NCBI GenBank assembly: GCA_036429605.1
Contig: CM071589.1
Location: forward strand, 7,580,444-7,644,443
Length of the DNA stretch: 64,000 bases
Origin: Cladobotryum mycophilum
Taxonomy: Eukaryota; Ascomycota; Sordariomycetes; Hypocreales; Hypocreaceae
Reading direction: 5' to 3'
This document shows positions 1-11,305 of the stretch, piece after piece (position 1 is the first letter of the stretch; each line of letters begins with the position of its first letter). Below the pieces are notes generated by a model that had not been told where the DNA came from, ran no database searches, and saw nothing but the letters and a program-made list of their open reading frames with translations. The translations under genes and the position numbers were made by a program.

Positions 1-933
1 CCTGGAGAACTAAGGTGGTCGGAAGAAAATTTGCGAGCTCATCAGTCACTTGGCCAAGCGTTATTCTTCGTTCAGATGCACTTCCTCATAGTTCACGCTT
101 CGTTTCTTGTTCATCACGAATACCTTCCCCAAATCGAAGAGTCTGAGTCGGCGGGGAGGTATCCGCATTCAGTCAAGACTGATCAGGCTGGCATACCCTT
201 TACCGAGGCCGACTCGAGAATCATTTTGACTTGCCTTGATGGCGCCAGGCAATTGGTGAACATGATTCGGCTCCTGGTGACTCATGGCTGGGAACTCAGT
301 GACTTGCATCTCAGTGTCTGTATCGGCATGCCTATTGTGACGGCCGCTAGTGTGCTTTTGTGGGCTATACACTGTAGCCAATGCACAGCGCCGATTGATG
401 CTTCGCAGATCAATATATACGAGGCTAGGCATGATGTCAACCTCTTGTTATCCACACTCGAGTCTTTGGCCCAGCACTGGGAGCTTGCACAGGCCTGGGC
501 GACTGCTGTCAAGCTGTTAGACAAGTTTTACCTTGCCAAGTATTCGGGCATTAACGATTCGATGGGAACATCCGTTCCAGCAACGACCACGGAACCTCGA
601 CTGAACGTCAACACAAATGCTGATTCGGACCCTAAATCAGCGCCACCCCATCGCTTGTTAGATGGCGATGGGCTTCCCGACATTACAATGATCCCCCAGG
701 CACTCTACTACAAGGTGCGGCTCATTACCGGTCTTGCCATGGAACTACCGGAATTGCTATATCAGAATTTATTACGCCGGCAAGATTATGAGCCATTACA
801 AATGCCGGACCAACAGCCATTAGATCTTTGGGACTTTGACTCGAGCTTCTTATGGCTGACCGACCTCGATCTGCCCGCAGATCCATCCCTCTGGGCGGAA
901 TTTGCACCTTCGGCAGGCTCAAGTAACTTTTAA
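1..933 (+). CDS. Fungal Zn2Cys6-type transcription factor, C-terminal part (5' end outside window)
   Basis: The frame is open from base 1 to the TAA at 933, so the gene starts upstream of the window; there is no reason to begin it at the internal TTG at base 31. The roughly 310 residues seen are helical and hydrophobic. They start with WSEENLRAHQSLGQALFF, continue through a predicted helical middle, and end in an acidic/aromatic tail with DLWDFDSSFLWLTDLDLP. That layout matches the middle-homology and activation tail of fungal-specific regulators that carry an N-terminal Zn2Cys6 DNA-binding cluster, which would lie off the window. The acidic W/D/L-rich tail is a plausible activation region. 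Target genes cannot be deduced. The family call rests on overall character rather than a diagnostic motif, so it is moderate. Confidence 0.6.
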   Translation, partial: PGELRWSEENLRAHQSLGQALFFVQMHFLIVHASFLVHHEYLPQIEESESAGRYPHSVKTDQAGIPFTEADSRIILTCLDGARQLVNMIRLLVTHGWELSDLHLSVCIGMPIVTAASVLLWAIHCSQCTAPIDASQINIYEARHDVNLLLSTLESLAQHWELAQAWATAVKLLDKFYLAKYSGINDSMGTSVPATTTEPRLNVNTNADSDPKSAPPHRLLDGDGLPDITMIPQALYYKVRLITGLAMELPELLYQNLLRRQDYEPLQMPDQQPLDLWDFDSSFLWLTDLDLPADPSLWAEFAPSAGSSNF

Positions 934-2504
934 ATATGATACATATGCTCTGTTTTACGGATGCATCGCACGAAACTTTCCCAATTAACGATTACAACCT
1001 GGTGCCTCTCGCTCCATCAACACCCTGTATTAGCTCTCCCACACGCATCGCACCCTCGTATGATCCTTGATAACCCATATGTCGTGACTGTAGTTGGGCA
1101 CGACCCAGACAGCATCTTCAAGCCTTTCCTTTTCTACTCTGACACCACCCTTTCGCACCGGCCTGAATCCGACTCCATGACTAAAAAGGTCAAGTTCATT
1201 TTGTCTATCCGTCAATGCTAGACATAGTTCTACAGCACGAGCCATGAGTCCGCGTCCCAGCTTCCTTTCCGATGGCAGCCACCAAGGATAGTGCCTCCAC
1301 CAGCCGATCGCTTCATAATTGAGCACACATCATCCTGACTGCAATCTGTTCTAGATGTGGCAAGCATCGTGTCGCCCGGATCGTGGCGAACAAGGAAGAT
1401 TAGACTCCAAGCCGGTATCACGGCATTGTCCTCAGCGCTTGCAAGTGTCACTTCTCAATCCCGGTACAGTGTATGACTGTGGTTCCAATTGGCCCTCGTA
1501 TCGATGAGGAAGAAGCTGAAGGGAGTGCAGATGCTTGGCGAATATGCGATACATTCCCACGCTGAAACGCGACGCCATTTCCGGGCACCGATTCACTAAT
1601 CAAGCCAAGTAAACAGGCGCATTAATGCATACAGACTGAAATGCAGCGCCGGACTCAAAGCTTCGCGGCAGCTCTCTTGCGTCCAGGTGTCAGAGATTAG
1701 GTATGACTTTATAGAACCAGGGTCTCAGTGTCCTACGCCGTGAGTGATCTAAACCATTGCCCTGAGGCTGAAAGGTTATCGCTTTGGCGTCCGAAGACGC
1801 GTATGTACCGAAATTCAACGCTAGTCTCGGGATGGTCTCTCGCAAGTGTGGCTAATCTTGACCAAGAATCTCGTTGCGAATGAAAGTTGGTTTCATCGGC
1901 GATTGGAAGAAAATTAGCACCAGCCCACCTAAGGAGCCGTTTATTCGAATGAATAATCGCTAGGTATATGCTTTTCAATGACAGTAATTCTATATGCCGG
2001 ATTGCTTTACGATCATAGCAGAGTTGTGGTGAGGCCATACACCCCAGCACCAAGCACAACAATTGTCGTCATGACGTGAATGGTGGATGAGATTATTTAG
2101 ACCGAGCCAGGTTCAGATTCTTAGACACGGTATTCTTGACATTTTTAGACATTTCTCAGCAATGGAATTATGTTTCTCATTTCGTATATCGTTGATCTTG
2201 CCGCCCCAATTACAACTGTCCTTTGTCTGTCGACTTGACTGAGGGCATTCGATCTTGTACAATGATGCAGGAGTCGGAAACTAAACTTCATCCCGCAGTT
2301 CCGTTTAGCCTTAGGTGTTTCCGGCCCCGCACCGGAAACTAACTAAATACGGAATATGGTGCTGACGCGATTGAGGTGATGGCATTGTGATGCTGTTCCT
2401 GGGGGTTGGTTACTCAAGCTCTTTAAAGATAGAGGATTAGACTTTTTCTTCCATTCTGTGTAGACTTGAATAATTATTGCTGATATTATATCATCCACCT
2501 TAAA
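934..2504. other. Intergenic region, no supported gene
   Basis: Short open frames exist on both strands (the longest about 100 codons, around 1030-1326 and 1733-2062 on the minus strand). None shows family character, splice structure or codon pattern like the neighbours. The last 100 bases before 2505 are the upstream region of the acyltransferase-like gene. Confidence 0.5.
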
Positions 2505-3861
2505 ATGTTGGAAATTACTTGTTCAGGAACGCCATATGAGGTAAGTACATAACACTGTCGTTGGGCTCATCCCAGACAAATTCACCTGATCTCCATCAGC
2601 CTCCTTACTCACACTCACCACAGATTGGACAAAAGCATGGAAGCCAAGCAGCACGCTTGGTGCGCGGAAGCATCAAGTTCTATGAAGAGTATTTTCAGCG
2701 TAAAAGCAAATTGACTTGGCCTTCCGCTATGCGCGCCGCAGAAAAATATCTGCCCTTCCTCGAGCAGCATGTGCCTCACCTTGTAGAGGAGATGAGAGGT
2801 TAGTTGGCTCATCACACGACTGCTATTGACTCGACAAGATGTCCATTGTCTGATATCCGCATATGTGTAGGTGTTGCTGACGGTGCGGGCTTTTCGTTCC
2901 TTTCGATTCTTGCCTTGAACACCCGTTCCGAAATCTCCATGGGTTTGATGGACGATGGCTGTACCTCTGTGGCTTGGAAAACCGACAGATTCAGCGTGGC
3001 GGGGCAAAACTGGGATGCAAGTTCTAACCTTGCCTAAGACTCGAAAACATTGTTCACTAATTTTTATCCCTCTTTAAGTGGGAAGATCCGCAGAAAGAAA
3101 GACTTGTCCTGCTTCATATTCGGCCAAACCAAGACAACTTTCACCCCAAGCCCAGTATCAGTCAGGTGACTGAGGCAGGCATTATTGGAAAGATTGGTCT
3201 CAACTCGTCGGGAGTTGCTGTGTTTTTGAACGCCATCAGGGCTCGAGGAGTTAATTACCAGGCACTCCCTCTTCACCTTACCTTCCGTGTAGCTATGGAG
3301 AGCACCTCGCGTCTCAAGGCTGTCGCAAAGCTTCGATCCCTTGGATCCGGAACTTCTGGTCATATACTTATTGCGGACATCACCGGCGCAACATCTCTTG
3401 AATTCACACATTATGATATTGTTCAGATGGAGATGGCGAACGGTCAAATCGCCCACACCAATCATTTCTTAGCGGAGCACAACCCACCAGTAACAGACTC
3501 GGTTATTTTCCCCGATACATTTACACGAATGGAGCGAATTCAAAACTTATTGCATGAATCATGGCCTCAGCCTGCGCAGAGCGGGAACGGGGCGGTTTCT
3601 GCTCTAGAGAGCATGCTTGCGGATGAAATGGGATATCCCGCCTCCATCAATAGGAGAAGTAGTGGCCCGGAGAACATGAGTTCGACTCTTTTTAGTATTG
3701 TTACAGATCTCCATGCAAAGACTGCAGCCATACGAATCGGGAGACCAACGGAATGCGAGGAGATTGTGCGACTCGACTTGTCGGGGCTGCAATCTGCTGG
3801 GCGCGTTTCTAGGAGGGGAGTCGATGGATTTGGGAGGAAACACTCCAATGGACATTTGTGA
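2505..3861 (+). CDS. Penicillin acyltransferase-like (peptidase C45, isopenicillin-N acyltransferase family)
   Basis: Four exons join to 379 residues: 2505-2540, 2624-2798, 2871-3016, 3079-3861. The third intron (3017-3078) has a GC donor (GCAAGT) and an AG acceptor; with it the frame reads QNWDWEDPQKERL, a conserved family segment, and without it the frame stops. Members are Ntn hydrolases that self-cleave before a cysteine and then transfer or remove acyl groups on beta-lactam-like or peptide amides. Here the Gly-Cys site (MDDGCTS) falls at residues 100-101, almost the position in penicillin acyltransferase, so autoprocessing looks possible. Also present are TEAGIIGKIGLNSSGVAV and HTNHFL. 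The C-terminus GHL is not a canonical peroxisomal signal. No isopenicillin synthase or ACV synthetase is nearby, so this is best called a homologue whose substrate is unknown. Confidence 0.85.
3017..3078 (+). other. GC-AG intron in the acyltransferase-like gene
   Basis: The donor is GCAAGT and the acceptor is TTTAAG. Only this 62-nt intron keeps the family motif QNWD/WEDPQKE in frame. It is a non-canonical but known fungal intron class. A second example lies in the SDR gene at 30341-30401. Confidence 0.75.
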
Positions 3862-6268
3862 ATGCATGAGAACGGAATCTTTTTAATTCACACTTTAGTT
3901 ATCTTGCTTTGTCTTGACAATAGAATCAACCCACAACATCATAACCTAACTGCGGCCATGGAGCGCTTAAAATCCAACTGCAATCCGTACACCACTCGAC
4001 GTTGTAGTCTGCTCAAAAGAGATCTGGCCTCCGCAATCTGTGGAAGTCTCATATGCATCGTCCAGGCTTTCAACAACCGTGCCTATCGATGGAGGGCCAA
4101 AAGCAACTTCTGTGTGCGGTAACCCTTTGTAAGCAGGATCTTCAAGATGCCAGTTTGATAGCCACGAATGCCCCGATTTCCACTCGGCAGCGTCCATGTG
4201 CCAATCTCTAAGATCTTTTGCGCTAATCAAGAGTCAATCCAAGTCGCTGTCCATGTGTAGTTTCCAACATTTGTGACGTGAATAGTGCTCGTTTGTGCAT
4301 AGCTGAAAGAAATTTCAAAAAAGCATTGGATGACTCGATCACCACCTCTTTCGCAATTCTTGTGATGTGAAGTAGTCCCGGGGATATAAGATGTAAAAGC
4401 AGCTCAAATGAGACCACTTCCCTTTTCGTCTCGCCCTAGTGCAAGACCCACATATGTCGTGTCTTGTTGGCCAATAAAGCTGATCTGTTGTCCAAGTATG
4501 TATCTAAAATCTCAAAGTGCATTCTTGAGGCTGAAAGGGAAGGATATGTTATTGAAGCCTGTGGGTGGCCACTTGAAAGGCTCCAAGGGATCTGCACAAT
4601 TGGCAATAGCTGTCCGAGACAATCACTTGACAATAGTCCTATCAGAATAGGTAAAGAGGTTTTCATCTTGAGTAGATTCTGTAGAATGAGGAGGAAGAAA
4701 TGTGGATATGTGGTAGCATAGCGGGGCGTGAGGAATCAGCGAGGACCTCGACCAATTTATGGCAGGGAGCTTGTTTAAACGCTGAAAGTACCTCATCAAT
4801 GAACATCCAAGAATATGGGATTGCAATGTCATTTAAATATTTTTATACTCCCTTAAACTAATTCAACACAGCAACTTTGGGTTTGCAATTGCATCCTCGC
4901 TACAAGTACTTATAGATTCGTTTTCTTTTTTTTTTTTAGATCTCTATGCTTAAGTTTCATCATGTAGATACACGGCCAGCTAACCCAGCTCAACAATATT
5001 TCCTCCCTTTAACGATACCTAGATGCCGTTACTTTTCCTTGGGACCTTCGCTGCCCCCTACACTCTAAAATCTCCGTAGCAATTTTCTCTCTTGTTGAAT
5101 CGTGCGAGTTGCCTTGAATTGACTATATATTGCACCGTTCTGCCATAATAACACGTGCCCCAGACGATCCCTAGCTTCGCACTCATTTCCTCCAACTGGG
5201 AGATATGGAGATACCACCCATTAGAATACTCTCTCACCAATGGAGCTGAAGGAAAAGCCGTAGTGATGCCCGTTGCTATTCGATTGGCGCTGTGTACAAT
5301 GGATCACTGTGTCACAACTAGGAAGCAAGAAGCACTAACCAAGGCCTGATGAGCTGACATTAAGGCTTGGGAGCCGCAGCGAGTAGAGTCTCTAAAATGG
5401 AACAAAGACTCACGCTGAGAATATAAATGAGATTCGAGACGGTTTAGCTTTCGAGGCAGCGCTAAAGTTCTCCTCTACATACATTGGACAAGAAGACGCA
5501 ATGGAACAAATATTAGACCATTTCATGATCTACAATCTGCACTAACTCCATAACTACGCAGTGAACTCGAGACATCCTGCTTTGAGGACAACGGCAGGTA
5601 TTAGGGGTATCTCACCATCGGCGGCTAGCAGGTTAATAGCCGCAGCCACACTTTATACATTGACCAAGTTAGAAATGTTAGGAGATAGCATATCACGGGA
5701 ATATACTTGGCTTGGTGTTTGGCATTCAAGTGTGGATTTAAGCACTAGCACCACTTCTGCCTTTTATACTGAATTTAGGCGTCGAAACGATGTTAGAGGC
5801 AATTTGCGCCCCATCGATACCTGTGACCAGCCGTGTGCGGTTATTGAAATTAGGTCCAGTCATTTGGCAGGTCCATCCTGATGAATTCGTACCTTCACAT
5901 GGTTGTGCGCGTCAATGGAGAAATAGAAACAGCGGAGGATAGAGAGAATGTGAGATAGCATAAGCATGATTCTACAGATTTATCTCCTATTTTCTTCTTA
6001 TATTCTTACATTGCTTTCAAACGCGCGCATAATATGTTAACCTTTCTCCTACCCGGTGTGCAAACCGTCTCATTTCACAAATTCTTCTTTCGTTCTTAGA
6101 GTTAAGCTGCCCTAACCTTCTAGCTTCTAAGTGTAGTAATGGTGCTTCGTTCCTAAGGGTCCTTCTAATAGCTCTATTGCACTATTTAATTTGCCTTGTG
6201 CATATAAAAGCAATATATACTCTAATCCTTTATTTTAATTGTCCTTTAGCTATATAAGGCTGAGCAAG
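3862..6268. other. Gene-poor stretch with possible unidentified relic on minus strand (about 3967-4840)
   Basis: No intact gene. Minus-strand reading near 4390-3967 gives two protein-like pieces in different frames: one with TIHVTNVGNYTWTATWI and one with WHLEDPAYKGLPHTEVAFGP, ending at 3967. They may belong to one decayed or multi-intron gene, but no family is recognised. The 5.0-6.2 kb part holds only short unconvincing frames. Confidence 0.3.
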
Positions 6269-6560
6269 CTAATATTTAAGCAAGAAATTAAACGGGATAA
6301 TGGCAGTTTCCTTTGCAGCATGGAGAGCAGAGGCAATGTTCACAGCCAGCTCGCCCTTGGAGGCATCGTTGCCAGGCAGGGTAGGCGCGCTACTGCAGTT
6401 TATGCATTTATAGTCGATTAGAGCTTGAACCAGCTGGACAGCGCGGTCCGCGCTGCTGCCGGAGCCTATTTGGTAGTAGGCGCACATGGAGGCGTGAAGC
6501 CACACGCTCCCCATGCCCGGGTATTATTTGGTCTAAATTCGTACATTAGTATTTTCCTCT
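6269..6560 (-). pseudogene. KP4 killer-toxin-like gene remnant
   Basis: On the minus strand, 6514-6269 encodes about 80 residues. It has a Cys-Xaa-Xaa-Cys pair followed by a Gly-Asn-Asp and a Gly-Glu-Leu-x-Val-Asn segment, and upstream a Cys-Ala-x-x-Gln stretch before a helical part. Together these resemble the C-terminal half of fungal KP4-like small secreted proteins, cysteine-rich calcium-channel-blocking toxins first described from a corn-smut virus and widespread in ascomycetes. There is no signal peptide or complete N-terminal half in frame, and the reading frame runs on past the family end. It looks like a truncated relic rather than a working gene. The assignment is from pattern alone. 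Confidence 0.4.
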
Positions 6561-7199
6561 TGAGTTTGGCGCAAGACCCTAGACCAGTACACTTTGAGAA
6601 TTTCGGAAATGTCTAGGGTAGCGAGTGTTCTCGACTTGTCACAATTGCAAATGGCGCAAATATTAGCACTTTCACGGTGGAAAGAATGCAAAATCTTTAA
6701 AGAGCAGAGGGTAAGTATTTACCTTTTATTACTTAACTTTACTCGACCCAAGGGCTATCAGCAATAACTAATGTTCCAAACATTAATCATAAATAAGCTT
6801 GATGTATGCAAAAGTCAGAACCTTAAGTGACTCCACAAGGCCGCCAAGCTGGGAAAAAAGTGTGTATAGAATTTAATTTACTTAATAATTTCAAAGTGCC
6901 CATTCTAAGCGTCTAAAAAATCCCCATTGCACTATAAATGCTTTCCATATGCCCATCCAAAGCACAGCACGAGTCCATGCTTGCCTGCTATAATTAGTGA
7001 CCCATTTCTGCCAAACAAAGAGTTCATCTCAAGTCACAACAGCTTGTCGGGGATGATTGTCCGAGGCATCTGCAGTATTCAGGAAGTAGAAAACCCCGAG
7101 CCAATGTAGCGATTAAATGGCGGGGCATTTTAAGCCTCACAGTCTAAAAACTGCACCAACTCCCCCATCCATCTTGACCCTATCATTTGTGGACAGGGT

Positions 7200-9480
7200 A
7201 GTTTCTGAGTCTCCATAATGCCCACGTCAGATCAGGTTCAACGGCCATCACGAAGTCGCAGTGAGTGTTGTCGTGTGTACTCTGCCAGCAGCCCAAGGTC
7301 AGATGTAACCGTGAATTCCCCTGCGCCCCAGCTGCGTTAGGTCTGGTGTGTGCACTGTGTGCCTGGTACTTTGGGTCCACGCCAGAGACATTGCAGCTGG
7401 AGGTTTCCTGAGCGAGAGCTATTGAAGCGTCTCAGGCACTATGGAGGTCTGCCCGCCCCCCAGTACAACATTAAGTTTAAACCCTTACACCCGCCCACTA
7501 TAGAGACAGCCTCCCCCAGTGAGGATGGCAGAGTCATTGGCGAATGCGCATCGAGAAGGGCCAGCGGGGGAGTGGGATAAAATTGTGGGCGAGCAGAGCA
7601 TCAAGACTGAAACAGTCTGCGAGGCCAAGTACGCTTTTCTTGAGAAATGATATTCTAGGATGGTTAACTTTGATAGAAATTACTGGCAGCTTATGAATCA
7701 AGTGGTGTGTCCGGGATGTGGCTTGGTCTTTTGCTTTATTGACAACGGAAAAGTCTCTAGATTCCGAGGAAGAAAACGAGAATGGCGGTGGCAACGAAAA
7801 GAGCTCTTTGCATGATGGCGTGGGTGAGAATGTACTCGGAACAGTGTGGCGTCATGCGCACGAAATCAACAACCAATACCTTTTGTTGTTTGGTCCATGG
7901 AATAAAAAGATACATTTCTCTTCCTTGCGCCCTGAACAGGTCCGGATCATTAGACTCTGGCAGATTTACCTGGAAAACGTCAATCCCCAGCTCAAAATTA
8001 CGCATACTCCTACCATGCAAGCACGTATCATTGGAGCCGCTGGCGATCTGAAAAACATCATTCCCACGCCAGAAGCTCTCATGTTTGGTATATATTGCAT
8101 GTCTGTCCAAAGTCTTGACGAAAACGAATGTCTTACTCTGTTAGGATCATGGCGAGACGACCTCTTAAGGCGTTATCGTGTCGGATGCCAACAAGCTCTG
8201 CTGGATTGCAATGTTTTACGTACTGGAGACTGCAAATGTCTGACGACATTTTATCTCTATTTGGTATGTCGGTTGCTAATCTTTGCGCATCACTCCGATA
8301 ACTCTAAGTATCAGATGTAGACCTCTGGTCTTTATCCTCGATACTTGGCGTTGCCATCCGCCTTGCACAGCGCATCGGCATTTATAATTAGTCAAACTAT
8401 ACCAGATACACTCCTCTTGAGGATGAGATGTGCCGAAGACTGTGGTTGCCATTGGTCCTCTTTGATAATCGTGAGGTGTCTGATCACAAGGCTATTACAA
8501 TGCTAGTCCTACCTGAGATTACAAAACTCCACCCAATGTAAATGATTTTGATCGACAGTCAGAGCTGAGGACTCCGCCAGCAGTTCGTAAAGCGCCTACC
8601 GAAGCCCTTTTGGCCGTGCTGTATAGTGACCTAGGCGACTTTGTTCGTCACAGTTCTTTTTGCCTCGACTTTACCAATCCGTCTTTGAAGACAATTACTA
8701 AAGATGCTCGACATCTCAATCGAAATGGCGACGAGTTGATTGAGCTTGAAAGTAATAGAGTATAAATAACTCAGGCTCTGCAACCAAGAGAATCCACCCC
8801 ACTTCATGACAATTTGGACAACGCGAGCTTCCCTTGCAAGAAATCGTCTCTTGGAGCATTGTGCAAGATATTCGGCTACACGACAGACTGACAAATAGCG
8901 TGATACCGCAGTCTCCTACGCTCTACGCATGTTTGAGTGTGATACGAAGTTCACGACTTTACATCTTATAAAGGGTTTTCTTTGGCGAATCCAGTCTTAT
9001 TTTCCGTTACCCGCATACATTCATATTGTCCAGGAGGTTCAAAAGCGACTTTTTGAAAACCGCGCAAGATATGCATTGAATGAGTGACAACTACAAGGCT
9101 TGCGTCAAAGATATGGATTCCAGCAGTTCCTTTTTTGAGCTTTTCTCCAAACTTATCCTCCAGGCCTAGCAAGCATTTGAAGCCAGTGGGCAACCTGGAA
9201 AGCCCTTCGAACCGCCATTCATTGTGTCGAATATCGACTACAAGATGACGCAGATGACACTGTATAAAGAGAAGGGGAGCAATAAGTATCTGAAGACTTC
9301 TTTTGGGAACAACCGATGAAGTTGTATTATTAATGGAGTTGCATAATCATGGACGAACACATCACACGGAAGCACAACACTCTGTTTTGGGGTTCGGGGA
9401 CGGACTGGCTCCGGGGACATTGGTATGAACTCAGATTGGACTGCAATGGATTGGTATCCAATGCATCTTCGAGGTTAGGG
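7200..9480 (+). pseudogene. Decayed Zn2Cys6 transcription factor
   Basis: Pieces of one fungal regulator appear in order but in different frames. 7385-7500: HCSWRFPERELLKRLRHY, a linker typically found just after the zinc cluster. 7718-8320: a 200-codon open part. From about 8319: MDLWSLSSILGVAIRLAQRI and EDEMCRRLWLPLVLFDNREV, the hallmark of the fungal_trans domain. 8585-8700: LGDFVRHSSFCLDFTNPSLK. About 8900-9050: FLWRIQSYFPLPAYIHIVQE. 9110-9230: FFELFSKLILQA. Near 9440 there is an acidic W/D C-terminal tail. At least four frameshifts or stops separate them, and the zinc cluster itself is not readable. The gene is dead. It may once have regulated a neighbouring cluster, but nothing shows which. 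Confidence 0.7.
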
Positions 9481-9631
9481 AGTCTAGGACTGTCTTCTAG
9501 TACTCAACAGGATACACTTCTTTGATGGAACGAGCCATGGATAAGCTGCTTGGTAAAACTTATAATTCAACTTGATCAAAGTCAAGACAAGCCGCAAGTA
9601 AGCATAACATATGAAAACCGAAGCGTTTCCA

Positions 9632-10852
9632 CTACTCAGAATCATTCTCTTGGAATTGAACAAATGTGTCCTCATCACTTTCCTCCTCGTCCTCAGCTTC
9701 GAATTGAATGAATGCTTCCTCTTCACGCTCATCTTCCCACTCAAACTGCGCATCTAATGCACTGATAAACAAGGCTGGTAAGTCGAGGAGACCTCCGTCA
9801 ACAACCTCTTCAACCTGCTCATCAATCTTCTGTTTCAATATTTTCTTCCCCGCCTCAATGTACGCCCATTTGAATTGATTCCAGCGTTCTTCATTGACGC
9901 TAGGTCTGGGGAAATAGGGATCGTTGCCACTTGTAGCAACTACCAGGCGACGGATAAGAGCATCTCGATCTTCTTTAATGGAGATTGGCTTTGCCTTGTC
10001 AAAGTCGAGGACCCATAAGTGAGTACTGCGACGCGTCTCGTTTGTCGGTTCAGCGACCGCACCGTTTATAGTTCCATTGGCTTCAATGCGAGCGCTAAAG
10101 CGCGCAGAAAGGACAAACTCTACATCCATCCCATCCAGTTCGGCCCCCCAATGGATGATGGCAAGACCAATTGCAAGCTCTATAACGAGCGTATGAGTGT
10201 CCAGACCAATGTCGTCCATTTGATCGTCGTGTAGCGGAAAATTGCGAAGATCTTCGAAGCGCTCATCGTCATCTACTACTTTTCCAAAATATAATCTAAG
10301 CAGACAGTCATCATTCTCAGGGTTGTTGAGAAACCTGTCTTGGTCCTCTCCAGCGAAAAGCTCCTTTACGAGTGCAATGCGGGCGGCTGTCGGAATTGGT
10401 GGGATTCTCTGCATAGTAAACCCTGGCTTGTCCCTGTCTTCCTCGTCTATTTCGGATTGGCTTGAGCTTTCATCGCCTGAAAGCTCATGTTCGTACCGTT
10501 GGATCCTTTGGCTGCAGTTGGAGTAGAATCTGAAGCAGCGCGGTATGTTGGGGATCGACAGAACAAGACCATAGCTGTGAAAATGACTTTGAAGCATATG
10601 CTCGAGACTCTGGACGCTCTGCCAGGCCTTTTTGGTTTGCGCAAAGTCCCTTCTAAGCGCATCTTCGTTACGACCCAGTTTGATTACACGCTTTATGGCA
10701 CGAATTCCATAAACTGTGCCACAAGTTCCGTGCCCGACGGCGCGTATTATGGAGACATTGTCACGAATTGATGTATTCGTGACGGTCTGGTTTTGTGTAG
10801 TCGTCGAGAAAGTCTGCTGAAGAATCGTGGCGTAGGGGCTTTGGTCGGACAT
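9632..10852 (-). CDS. DUF3669 family protein (fungal kinase-like fold, often named zinc finger protein)
   Basis: A single exon of 406 residues, apparently intact. The ATG at 10852 is preferred to the in-frame one at 10939 because a TATA-like element lies 70 bases upstream of it and the extra N-terminus looks like translated leader. Residues 38-50 contain a glycine-rich stretch (AVGHGTCGTVY). Around residues 165-200 is RIPPIPTAARIALVKELFAG, followed by CLLRLYFGK. Near residue 285 is LWVLDFDKAK. These are the signature blocks of DUF3669. The C-terminal 40 residues are strongly acidic (EDEEESDEDTF). The family is common in fungal accessory regions, and no biochemical function is established. It borders the UstYa block but its relation to it is unknown. 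Confidence 0.75.
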   Translation of the reverse strand: MSDQSPYATILQQTFSTTTQNQTVTNTSIRDNVSIIRAVGHGTCGTVYGIRAIKRVIKLGRNEDALRRDFAQTKKAWQSVQSLEHMLQSHFHSYGLVLSIPNIPRCFRFYSNCSQRIQRYEHELSGDESSSQSEIDEEDRDKPGFTMQRIPPIPTAARIALVKELFAGEDQDRFLNNPENDDCLLRLYFGKVVDDDERFEDLRNFPLHDDQMDDIGLDTHTLVIELAIGLAIIHWGAELDGMDVEFVLSARFSARIEANGTINGAVAEPTNETRRSTHLWVLDFDKAKPISIKEDRDALIRRLVVATSGNDPYFPRPSVNEERWNQFKWAYIEAGKKILKQKIDEQVEEVVDGGLLDLPALFISALDAQFEWEDEREEEAFIQFEAEDEEESDEDTFVQFQENDSE

Positions 10853-10917
10853 GTTGTAAATGCAAAGACGTGATGCAGAGTACAGACTGACAGCGGAGTG
10901 AAACAAGGGGTGTTGAC

Positions 10918-10928
10918 ACCTTATAAAG
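10918..10928 (-). promoter_or_regulatory. TATA-like element upstream of the DUF3669 gene
   Basis: Minus strand reads TACTTTATAAGG about 70 bases before the ATG at 10852. The position fits a core promoter. Confidence 0.4.
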
Positions 10929-11039
10929 TACAGTAGCATAACAACGCGAGGGCGATATTTCTGTTTAGAGTTTCATGATAAAAAAACAAAATTTATAGGA
11001 AAGAACTATGTCTTGTTTAGACTTTCCTCGCTGTCTTAT

Positions 11040-11110
11040 TGCTTCGTTAGATAACGATTTTAGTAAGTGTCTACTTCCGGCCATTTGTGGCGTTGTACCT
11101 CGAAAAGGGA
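11040..11110 (-). repeat. Short LTR-like remnant (same family as 22696-23030)
   Basis: Minus-strand sequence here (around ATGGCCGGAAGTAGACACTT) resembles the start of the LTR-like block at 22696 (ATGTCCGGAAGTAAACGCTT) over roughly 50 bases. This points to an old fragment of the same repeat family. Confidence 0.45.
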
Positions 11111-11305
11111 TGCCTGTTAAAATCGTTGTATAATGGATCCCGTGACACCCATTTCGCATTCTACGATAGTAGGGGGCCTATTATATAACTTATGTTACGT
11201 CAGGTCGTAATCGATCGGTATATCTTTATAGAGACTATGAGAATAGACATAAGGAAGTATTTTATATTATAGCTGAACATAAAGATATCTTCTTACATAC
11301 ACTAT

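Noticed and set aside
1030..2062. Short frames of about 100 codons left of the acyltransferase-like gene
   Set aside because: No family resemblance, no signal peptide and no splice support.
3967..4840. Possible secreted enzyme gene on the minus strand
   Set aside because: Protein-like pieces are present, but no start, splice model or recognisable domain joins them. Left as an unassigned relic.
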